Below, piece after piece: positions 24,524-30,777 of a stretch of 31,436 nucleotides of DNA. Positions within the stretch are counted from its first letter, which is position 1. The number at the start of each line of letters is the position of its first letter. The notes under the pieces are model-generated. The model did not search any database, was not told where the DNA came from, and saw only the letters and a program-made list of their open reading frames with translations. The position numbers were made by a program, and so were the translations under genes. This DNA is from Mageeibacillus sp. UBA5436 (GTDB taxonomy: Bacteria; Bacillota; Clostridia; Saccharofermentanales; DTU023). The stretch is from NCBI GenBank assembly GCA_002427545.1, contig DIRM01000037.1, forward strand, positions 1 to 31,436. Direction: 5' to 3'.

Positions 24524-24658
24524 GTGAAAGCGTATCTAGGGATCCAGAATTATTTCTAGGACCAAGCGGTACCGATACGATAATCTTTAAGTTCGTATTA
24601 CACCCGAGGGAGAAAAGCCCAGATGGACAGGTTTCACAACTGTTCCACAGGGTTTTTT
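24524..24658 (+). promoter_or_regulatory. ykkC-family riboswitch, probably PRPP-sensing, with terminator
   Basis: The aptamer core shows P1 CGTATC/GATACG (24531-24536 with 24574-24579), the conserved CTAGGGATCC (24536-24545), a P2 hairpin AGAA/TTCT, GGACCAAGCGGTACC (24559-24573), and a 3' segment ACACCCGAGGGAGAAAAGCCC ending at 24620. These match the ykkC class from memory. Placement ahead of purC favours the PRPP subtype over guanidine or ppGpp. The CCC at 24618-24620 can pair with GGG at 24608-24610 in the aptamer or with GGG at 24650-24652 in the terminator. Ligand binding should therefore prevent termination, an ON switch. Confidence 0.8.
24618..24658 (+). terminator. Riboswitch-controlled terminator before purC
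   Basis: CCC-AGA-TGGACAG (24618-24630) pairs with CTGTTCCA-CA-GGG (24640-24652), with a one-base bulge and a small internal loop, followed by TTTTTT at 24653-24658. It overlaps the aptamer 3' end, as expected for a transcriptional riboswitch. Confidence 0.75.
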
Positions 24659-24703
24659 CATTTTCAGAAAGTTAAACTTTAAAAGAAAAAATTGGGAGGA
24701 AAA

Positions 24704-25384
24704 ATGAAACTTTTATATAAGGGTAAAACAAAAGATGTTTATGAAATCGATCATGATTCAGTTCGCTTACAATTCAAAGATGATGTGACTGGCAAAGATG
24801 GTGTTTTTGATCCAGGTGAAAATCAAATTGGTTTGTCCATCGAAGGTATAGGCAAAAGAAATTTAGCAGTTGCAACTTTATTCTTTGAAAAATTAGCAGA
24901 AAATGGAATTCCTACTCATTTTATAAGTTCTAATTTAGAAGAAGGAAGCATGGATGTTAAAAAATGTGCTCCTTTTGGCAAAGGTATTGAAATTATTGAG
25001 CGAAAATATGCCGTTGGTTCATTTATTCGCCGTTATGGTTTATATGCTCAAGACATGATGCCACTTGATGATTATGTAGAAATTACTTTAAAAGATGATG
25101 ATAGACAAGATCCGTTAATTACAGAAGATGCTTTAATAGCTCTAGATATTTTGACGCATGAACAATATGCTTCTTTAGTTGAACAAACAAAAAAAATAGT
25201 TGATTTTATAGATCAATTCTTAACAGCAAAAAATTTGCAATTAATCGATATTAAATTAGAATTTGGTGTTGATACAAAGGGCAATGTTTTACTCATGGAT
25301 GAAATTGCTAGTGGTAATATGCGTGTTTATAAAGATGGTGAAAAAATAGATCCAGAAGAATTAACCGATTTAATTCTAGCCTGA
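24704..25384 (+). CDS. purC: SAICAR synthetase
   Basis: Phosphoribosylaminoimidazole-succinocarboxamide synthase, 226 residues. It joins CAIR and aspartate with ATP to give SAICAR in purine synthesis. The N-terminal ATP-binding strand LLYKGKTKDVYEI, the KFKDDVTG-like LQFKDDVTGKDG, the substrate region ERKYAVGSFIRRYG and LIDIKLEFGVD are family features. DEIASGNMRVYKDG stands where many bacterial enzymes have DEISPDTCR; I recall this form from other clostridial PurC proteins. ATG 24704 follows GGGAGGA; an in-frame TTG at 24692 lies upstream of the ribosome site. It is the first gene behind the riboswitch. A hairpin at 25397-25423 separates it from purE. Confidence 0.92.
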   Translation: MKLLYKGKTKDVYEIDHDSVRLQFKDDVTGKDGVFDPGENQIGLSIEGIGKRNLAVATLFFEKLAENGIPTHFISSNLEEGSMDVKKCAPFGKGIEIIERKYAVGSFIRRYGLYAQDMMPLDDYVEITLKDDDRQDPLITEDALIALDILTHEQYASLVEQTKKIVDFIDQFLTAKNLQLIDIKLEFGVDTKGNVLLMDEIASGNMRVYKDGEKIDPEELTDLILA

Positions 25385-25396
25385 TATTAATTGGGC

Positions 25397-25423
25397 TTCT
25401 AAATGATTTTTTAACATTTAGAA
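25397..25423 (+). repeat. Intercistronic hairpin between purC and purE
   Basis: TTCTAAATG pairs perfectly with CATTTAGAA around a 9-nt loop. No T run follows, so a stability or processing element is more likely than a terminator. Confidence 0.6.
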
Positions 25424-25462
25424 AAATAATAATTTTAGAGTTTTATGATAAAGGAGAACAAG

Positions 25463-25945
25463 ATGAAAGTCGCTATTATCATGGGTAGCAGTTCGGATTA
25501 CGATATTGCTAAAAAAGCTTTTCCAATTTTAGAAAAATTCAATATAGATTATATCGTTCGTGTTATTTCAGCTCATCGAGCTTTAGATATGCTTGAAGAA
25601 TGTGTTGACGATTTTGCTAAAGAAGATATTAAATGTGTGATTGCATTAGCAGGTAAAGCCGCACATTTGCCAGGCGTTATTGCTGGTATGACTATCTTGC
25701 CAGTCATTGGTGTACCAATTAAAGGCTCTGCCTTCTTAGGTTTAGATTCTTTAATGTCTATGGTTCAAATGCCAAAAGGTGTGCCAGTTGCTACAGTTGC
25801 TGTTGATGCAGCAGATAATGCAGCCATTTTAGCTGCACAGATTCTGGCGATTAGTTCTTCAGAAATAACAAAAAAATTAGAAGACTATAAAAAAGAAATG
25901 GCTGAAAATGTCATGAAACAAGATAAGGAAATTCAAAATAGATGA
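25463..25945 (+). CDS. purE: N5-CAIR mutase (AIR carboxylase catalytic subunit)
   Basis: PurE, 160 residues, the small octameric enzyme that places the carboxyl group on C4 of aminoimidazole ribonucleotide. Class I features are GSSSDY, the SAHR motif (class II has SAHK), AHLPGVIAGMTILPVIGVP, DSLMSMVQMPKGVPVATVAV and NAAILAAQIL. AGKAAHLPG has Lys where most class I proteins have Gly. Class I PurE normally needs PurK to make N5-CAIR, and no purK lies in this cluster. ATG 25463 follows AAGGAG at 25451-25456; an ATG at 25445 in the same frame precedes that site and is not used. The stop overlaps purF as ATGA, so translation is coupled. Confidence 0.92.
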   Translation: MKVAIIMGSSSDYDIAKKAFPILEKFNIDYIVRVISAHRALDMLEECVDDFAKEDIKCVIALAGKAAHLPGVIAGMTILPVIGVPIKGSAFLGLDSLMSMVQMPKGVPVATVAVDAADNAAILAAQILAISSSEITKKLEDYKKEMAENVMKQDKEIQNR

Positions 25946-27240
25946 GTGGAATTGTAGGTGTTTGTACAGATAAACTGGTCGGAGCAGCCCATCCTATTAT
26001 TTATGGGACATATGCTTTGCAGCATCGTGGTCAAGTCAGTATTGGCGTGGCTTTACTCGATTACAATCAATTATTTGTACGTAAAGGTTCAGGCCAAATC
26101 AATGCTCTTTTCCCGGATAATATTTCAATGAATATTCCAGGCGATAGTGGTCTAGGCCATGTTAAATATGGTGAATATTTAAAATATGATATTGAGCAGC
26201 CTATTATGCCTAAAGAATACAAAATTAATGGTGTAAATTGCCTGATTGCCTTAGATGGGAATATTTTAAACAAAGATTTCTCTTTACATAAAATGGTACG
26301 TGCATTAAATGCTTCTCTTCAAGAAGGAAAAGAATATTTAAGCAAATTACAAGGAGCCTTTTCAGGCATATATTTAGATCCATATAAAATGATTGGCTTT
26401 CGTGATCCAGTAGGCTTAAAACCAATTTGTGCAGGTAAATTCAATCATGGTTATATGCTAGCATCCGAAACTTGTGCGATTGACTCAATGGGTGGCGAAT
26501 TAATACGACCATTAGATAATGGTGAAATTGTTATTGTTCAAAATAATGAAATTGAATTTCATCGTTATACAGAAAAAGTTCCTAAGAAAAAATGTATTTT
26601 TGAACTCGTTTATACTTCGAGACCAGACAGTTATTTTGATGGAACTTCTGTGTATCAAGCCAGAAATCGTATGGGACAAATTTTATATGAAGAATGTCCA
26701 ACTGAAGCCGATATTGTTATGGGAGCTCCGGACTCAGGCTTAATTGCAGCTGTTGGATATGCAGAAGCTTCAAAAATTCCTTATAAAGATGGAATTATTA
26801 AAAATAGATATGTAGGTAGAACATTTTTAACAACAGATGAAAATGAACGCAAGACAGATATCTTTATTAAATTGAATCCGATTAAAGAGGTTCTAAAAGA
26901 TAAAGAAATCATTTTGGTTGATGATTCCATTGTTAAAGGTTCAACCACGAAAAGAACGATTCAAATGCTGAAGAATGCAGGCTGTAAAAAAGTCCATGTG
27001 CGCATTTCTTCACCAATTTTAAAGCATTCTTGTAATTTATCAATGGATACGCCTGATGCTAGTGAGTTGATGGCATATAATCGTGATGTGGAAGAGATAC
27101 GAAAAAGCATCAATGCGGATTCGCTTTATTATATCTCTATGGAAGGACTGCTAAAAGCATGTGGACAAGATGAATTTTGTGATAATTGTTTTACGGGTAA
27201 TTATCCAATTGAACCATATCAGGAGGATTTATGGGTTTAA
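25942..27240 (+). CDS. purF: Amidophosphoribosyltransferase with degenerate glutaminase domain
   Basis: PurF catalyses the first step of purine synthesis: PRPP plus an amino group gives phosphoribosylamine. The synthase half looks functional: KNRYVGRTFL pyrophosphate loop, PRPP loop ILVDDSIVKGSTT (about 325-336), and four Fe-S-type cysteines, Cys218, Cys364, Cys413 and Cys416, aligning with the B. subtilis cluster ligands. The N-terminal glutaminase half (about 2-160) keeps ALQHRGQ but not its catalytic set. The nucleophile Cys is Ser2; GHVRY is GHVKY (Lys75); the HNGN oxyanion motif is LDGN (Asp105); the SDTE loop is absent. Length is 432 residues against about 470. The frame is intact and overlaps purE by 4 nt and purM by 10 nt, arguing for a working, ammonia-dependent enzyme rather than a pseudogene. 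Confidence 0.9.
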   Translation: MSGIVGVCTDKLVGAAHPIIYGTYALQHRGQVSIGVALLDYNQLFVRKGSGQINALFPDNISMNIPGDSGLGHVKYGEYLKYDIEQPIMPKEYKINGVNCLIALDGNILNKDFSLHKMVRALNASLQEGKEYLSKLQGAFSGIYLDPYKMIGFRDPVGLKPICAGKFNHGYMLASETCAIDSMGGELIRPLDNGEIVIVQNNEIEFHRYTEKVPKKKCIFELVYTSRPDSYFDGTSVYQARNRMGQILYEECPTEADIVMGAPDSGLIAAVGYAEASKIPYKDGIIKNRYVGRTFLTTDENERKTDIFIKLNPIKEVLKDKEIILVDDSIVKGSTTKRTIQMLKNAGCKKVHVRISSPILKHSCNLSMDTPDASELMAYNRDVEEIRKSINADSLYYISMEGLLKACGQDEFCDNCFTGNYPIEPYQEDLWV

Positions 27241-28283
27241 CGTATAAGGATTCTGGCGTCGATAAAGAGGCTGGCTATAAACAAGTTAAGTTAATTAAAG
27301 ATATGCTGAAATCAACTTATACTTCCAATGTCATTACCGATATTGGTGGTTTTGGTGGTATGTTTCGTTCTCCACAAGATGAATATGAGAAACCAATTTT
27401 GGTATCTGGTACAGATGGAGTTGGTACAAAATTAGATTTAGCCTTTAAGGCAGATATACACAATACGGTCGGCGTTGATTGCGTTGCGATGTGTGTCAAC
27501 GATATTTTATGTCAAGGTGCAAAACCTTTATTCTTTTTAGACTATATTGCTACAGGAAAATTGGTTCCTGAAAAAATGGCAGAAGTTGTTTCTGGAGTTG
27601 TAGATGGCTGCAAACAATCTGGCATGGCTTTAATCGGTGGCGAAACAGCTGAAATGCCTGGTATATATCAAGAAAACCATTATGATTTAGCAGGCTTTGC
27701 TGTTGGAATGGTCGATGAATCAAAAGTTATTACTTCAGATAAAGTTAAAGTAGGCGATCAATTGATCGGCCTTAAATCAAGTGGCGTCCATTCAAATGGT
27801 TTTTCATTAGTCAGAAAAATTATTTTCGATATACAAAATAAATCTTTAGATGAATATATTCCCGAATTAAATCAAACCTTGGCAGAAAATTTGCTGACAC
27901 CAACTCAGATTTATGTACAAGCCGTTTTACCATTAATAGAAAAATTTGATTTGCATAGCATTAGTCATATTACTGGTGGCGGTATTATCGAAAACTTACC
28001 ACGTGCTTTAAATGAAGGACAAACGGCATATTGGGATTTATCAAATTTTGAAGTGCCAACCATTTTTAAACTATTGGCTAAATGGGGTAATATTGCGACA
28101 CGTGAAATGTTCAATACCTTTAATATGGGTATTGGCATGATTTTAATTGTTGATAAAGACGATTTGGAACCCATTAAAGAAGATCTTAAAGCTCGTCAAA
28201 TTGATTGCGTTCATATGGGCGAGGTCATTGCTGGAGAACAAGAAATTGAATTGCGTCAAGTTGAAGATTGCTTAAAACTTTGA
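27231..28283 (+). CDS. purM: AIR synthetase
   Basis: Phosphoribosylformylglycinamidine cyclo-ligase, 350 residues, which closes the imidazole ring of FGAM with ATP to give AIR. The N-terminal TYKDSGVDKEAGYK, the loop GTDGVGTKLDLAF, GVDCVAMCVNDIL, GGETAEMPGIY, SSGVHSNGFSLVRK and HITGGGIIENLPRAL are all family signatures and intact. ATG 27231 sits inside the last codons of purF behind a perfect AGGAGG (27221-27226). The 10-nt overlap implies coupled translation. A perfect 11-bp stem-loop with a GAAA tetraloop lies between it and purN. Confidence 0.97.
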   Translation: MGLTYKDSGVDKEAGYKQVKLIKDMLKSTYTSNVITDIGGFGGMFRSPQDEYEKPILVSGTDGVGTKLDLAFKADIHNTVGVDCVAMCVNDILCQGAKPLFFLDYIATGKLVPEKMAEVVSGVVDGCKQSGMALIGGETAEMPGIYQENHYDLAGFAVGMVDESKVITSDKVKVGDQLIGLKSSGVHSNGFSLVRKIIFDIQNKSLDEYIPELNQTLAENLLTPTQIYVQAVLPLIEKFDLHSISHITGGGIIENLPRALNEGQTAYWDLSNFEVPTIFKLLAKWGNIATREMFNTFNMGIGMILIVDKDDLEPIKEDLKARQIDCVHMGEVIAGEQEIELRQVEDCLKL

Positions 28284-28293
28284 AAGACCCATA

Positions 28294-28319
28294 ACTAATC
28301 GTGAGAAATCACGATTAGT
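28294..28319 (+). repeat. Stem-loop between purM and purN
   Basis: ACTAATCGTGA pairs perfectly with TCACGATTAGT, closed by a GAAA (GNRA) tetraloop. No T run follows. It is a very stable RNA structure inside the operon, probably affecting mRNA stability or the level of the downstream genes. Confidence 0.7.
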
Positions 28320-28342
28320 CAAAACAAGAAAAATAATAATTA

Positions 28343-28981
28343 ATGCTTATGAAAAAAAATATAGCTGTTTTGGTATCAGGTGGCGGTTCTAATTTACAAA
28401 GCTTAATAGATAGCCAGAAAAATACTTATTTTCAAGGTGAAATCAAATTGGTGATTTCTAATAATAAAAATGCTTATGGTTTAGAACGCGCCAAACAAAA
28501 TCAGATTCCTGCCTTTTACATTAACAAACAAGAATACCCTCAAAATGAGGATTATGATCAGCAAATTCTAAAATTGTTGAAAGAATATCAAATCGATTTA
28601 ATTGTTTTAGCTGGTTATTTAAAATATGTTACGCCTATTCTAATTGATGCCTATAAAAATAAAATCATGAATATTCACCCTGCTTTATTACCAGCTTTTG
28701 GTGGTAAAAATTTTTATGGTATGAAAGTTCATCAGGCATTGTATGAACGAGGCGCAAAAATTTCTGGTGCAACCGTTCATTTTGTTGATGCAGGGCAAGA
28801 TACAGGGCCAATTATTGTACAGGAAAGCATTCCTTTAGATCAAAATTGGCAACCTGAAGATATTCAAAAAGCCGTATTAAAAGTTGAGCATAAAATATTA
28901 CCTTTAGCAGTAAAATATTTTTGTGAAAATAGATTAACTGTTGAAAAAACAAGAGTTTATATAAAAGATAAATCTGAATAA
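28343..28981 (+). CDS. purN: GAR transformylase
   Basis: Phosphoribosylglycinamide formyltransferase, 212 residues, which transfers a formyl group from 10-formyl-tetrahydrofolate to GAR. The N-terminal phosphate loop is VSGGGSNLQSLID. The catalytic NIHPALLPAFGG supplies Asn and His, and HFVDAGQDTGPII the Asp. Length is typical. Two close ATG codons, 28343 and 28349, are possible; neither has a good ribosome site, which is unusual in this operon and may link its translation to the hairpin upstream. I keep the first. purD follows after 16 nt with a strong GGAGG. Confidence 0.95.
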   Translation: MLMKKNIAVLVSGGGSNLQSLIDSQKNTYFQGEIKLVISNNKNAYGLERAKQNQIPAFYINKQEYPQNEDYDQQILKLLKEYQIDLIVLAGYLKYVTPILIDAYKNKIMNIHPALLPAFGGKNFYGMKVHQALYERGAKISGATVHFVDAGQDTGPIIVQESIPLDQNWQPEDIQKAVLKVEHKILPLAVKYFCENRLTVEKTRVYIKDKSE

Positions 28982-28997
28982 TTTTCTGGAGGCTATA

Positions 28998-30257
28998 ATG
29001 AAAATTTTAATTATTGGCGATGGCGGTAGAGAACATACAATAGCAGATACTTTAAGCAAAAATGAAAAAGTAGAAACCGTTTATTTTCTGACTCATAATG
29101 GCGGAGCTCATGGTAAGATGCAAAATGCCAATTATCCTGATAATAGCCGAAATTCATTAGATGCTTTTTTAGAAAAAAATTCTGTAGACCTAATTATTGT
29201 TGGTCCAGAGCAACCCTTATCAGAAGGTATTGTTGATTATATTAAACAAAAAGGCATTAAAGTCTTTGGTCCAGATCAAAAAGCTGCAGAGCTTGAAGCA
29301 AGCAAATCTTTTGCCAAATATTTTATGCAAGAATACGATATTCCAACAGCCAAGTTTCTTAAATTCAATAGTTATGAAACTGCTTTATCAGGCTTAAAAG
29401 AATTCAGCTATCCACTTGTTATCAAGGCGGATGGTCTTTGTGCAGGTAAAGGCGTTATCATTTGTCAAGATCAGGCAGAAGCAGAAAAAGCTTTGGATGA
29501 TATGTTTCATCAAAAAGTCTTTGGCGATCAAGCTGAAAAAGTCATTATTGAAGAATTTTTAACTGGCTTTGAAGCCTCTTTATTATGCTTTGTTTCTGGT
29601 TCTAAAGTTTATCCTTTTGATACGGCCATGGATTATAAAAAGATTTATGAAAATGATCTTGGCCCTAACACAGGTGGAGTTGGCATGATCTCTCCGAATC
29701 CTTATTGGAATAAAGATTTACAAGCTCAATCCGATGCCATTTTAACTAAAATAGAAAAAGGCCTAGCCGACAGAAATTTAGAATATGATGGCATTTTATT
29801 TATTGGCTATCTCGTTCAGAAAGGCAAAGTTTATGTTTTAGAATTTAATGTACGCTTTGGTGATCCTGAAACAGAAGCTTTATTACCACGTCTAAATTCA
29901 GATTTATTAGAAAATATCATGCAAGCAATTGATGGCGAAAAGGTTGATTTAAAATTTGCAGATAATGTAGCCATGGCTACAATCTTGGTATCTAAAGGTT
30001 ATCCTTTGGCTTATGAAAAAGGCAAAAAAATTACAGGTCTTGATCAAGTCGATTCAGATATTAAAATTTATCATAATGGCACTAAAAATATCGATGGAGA
30101 AATTTTGAGTAACGGTGGCCGTGTCTTATCCATTGTGGCTGTCAAAGATACTTTAGAAGAAGCGCGAACAACAGTTTATAAAAACATCCCGAAAATATCT
30201 TTTGAAAACATGAGTTATCGTCAAGATATCGGTTTATTAAAAGATATTGATTCATAA
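28998..30257 (+). CDS. purD: GAR synthetase
   Basis: Phosphoribosylamine-glycine ligase, 419 residues, the usual size. It ligates glycine to phosphoribosylamine, the unstable product of PurF, with ATP. It has the N-terminal ILIIGDGGREH, the ATP-grasp segments VIKADGLCAGKGVI and IIEEFLTGFEAS, the substrate motif LGPNTGGVGMISP, and the metal-binding EFNVRFGDPETEALLPRL. ATG 28998 follows TGGAGG. Because phosphoribosylamine is short-lived, co-expression with PurF is expected. The Nudix gene starts 2 nt after its stop. Confidence 0.97.
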   Translation: MKILIIGDGGREHTIADTLSKNEKVETVYFLTHNGGAHGKMQNANYPDNSRNSLDAFLEKNSVDLIIVGPEQPLSEGIVDYIKQKGIKVFGPDQKAAELEASKSFAKYFMQEYDIPTAKFLKFNSYETALSGLKEFSYPLVIKADGLCAGKGVIICQDQAEAEKALDDMFHQKVFGDQAEKVIIEEFLTGFEASLLCFVSGSKVYPFDTAMDYKKIYENDLGPNTGGVGMISPNPYWNKDLQAQSDAILTKIEKGLADRNLEYDGILFIGYLVQKGKVYVLEFNVRFGDPETEALLPRLNSDLLENIMQAIDGEKVDLKFADNVAMATILVSKGYPLAYEKGKKITGLDQVDSDIKIYHNGTKNIDGEILSNGGRVLSIVAVKDTLEEARTTVYKNIPKISFENMSYRQDIGLLKDIDS

Positions 30258-30259
30258 AA

Positions 30260-30664
30260 ATGAAACAAAAATCATCGAATGAAGTAGAGGTTGTTGCTGC
30301 CTTAATCTGGCAAGCAGATCGCTTTTTAATTTGTCAAAGGCCAGCCAATAAAGCGAGAGCATTATTATATGAATTTGTAGGAGGCAAGGTGGAAGCAGGT
30401 GAAAGCCATGCGGAGGCCTTGATTCGCGAATGCCGGGAAGAGCTCAATATACAAATTATGGTCGATGATTTGTATATGGATGTGATTCATACTTACCCTG
30501 ATATCACGGTTCATCTTTATCTTTATAATGCGAGAATAGATGGATCAAGTCCGCCCATTCAAAAATTAGAACATGTGGATATTAGATGGATTTATCCGAA
30601 TGAAATCCCGAAATATAGTTTCTGTCCAGCCGACAAGGGCATCCTTGAACGGTTAATGGATTAA
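30260..30664 (+). CDS. Nudix hydrolase, MutT-like
   Basis: A 134-residue Nudix protein resembling 8-oxo-dGTP diphosphatases of the MutT type. The Nudix box spans GKVEAGESHAEALIRECREE and the following LNI. It fits G-x5-E-x7-R-E-U-x-E-E-x-G-U except that Asn replaces the last Gly. The opening EVVAALIWQADRFLICQRP and a QKLEHVDIRWI segment match MutT-like proteins. All catalytic Glu residues are present. It starts 2 nt after purD with no clear ribosome site, so it is probably translationally coupled. It may clean oxidised purine nucleotides; the true substrate cannot be read from sequence. Confidence 0.87.
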   Translation: MKQKSSNEVEVVAALIWQADRFLICQRPANKARALLYEFVGGKVEAGESHAEALIRECREELNIQIMVDDLYMDVIHTYPDITVHLYLYNARIDGSSPPIQKLEHVDIRWIYPNEIPKYSFCPADKGILERLMD

Positions 30665-30672
30665 AAATAGCA

Positions 30673-30714
30673 AGAGCAGAATGATCTGATTAATCGATCA
30701 GATGATTCTGCTCT
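30673..30714. terminator. Long inverted repeat between convergent genes
   Basis: AGAGCAGAATGATCTGAT (30673-30690) pairs with 30697-30714, 17 of 18 positions, loop of 6. On the + strand no T run follows. On the - strand it is followed by TTGCTATTTTTAA, so it could terminate the - strand gene and, less efficiently, the purine operon. The 63 bp up to the - strand stop hold nothing else recognised. Confidence 0.6.
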
Positions 30715-30777
30715 AAGATGATGGTGAATGATATTGAGATAAACGTGCTTGCCGTGAAGGTTATTTTAAATCAATAA

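Noticed and set aside
25942..27240. purF as a pseudogene or sequencing artefact
   Set aside because: The frame is continuous, overlaps both neighbours, and the synthase half is well conserved. Several separate changes, including an in-frame deletion, cannot come from one base error.
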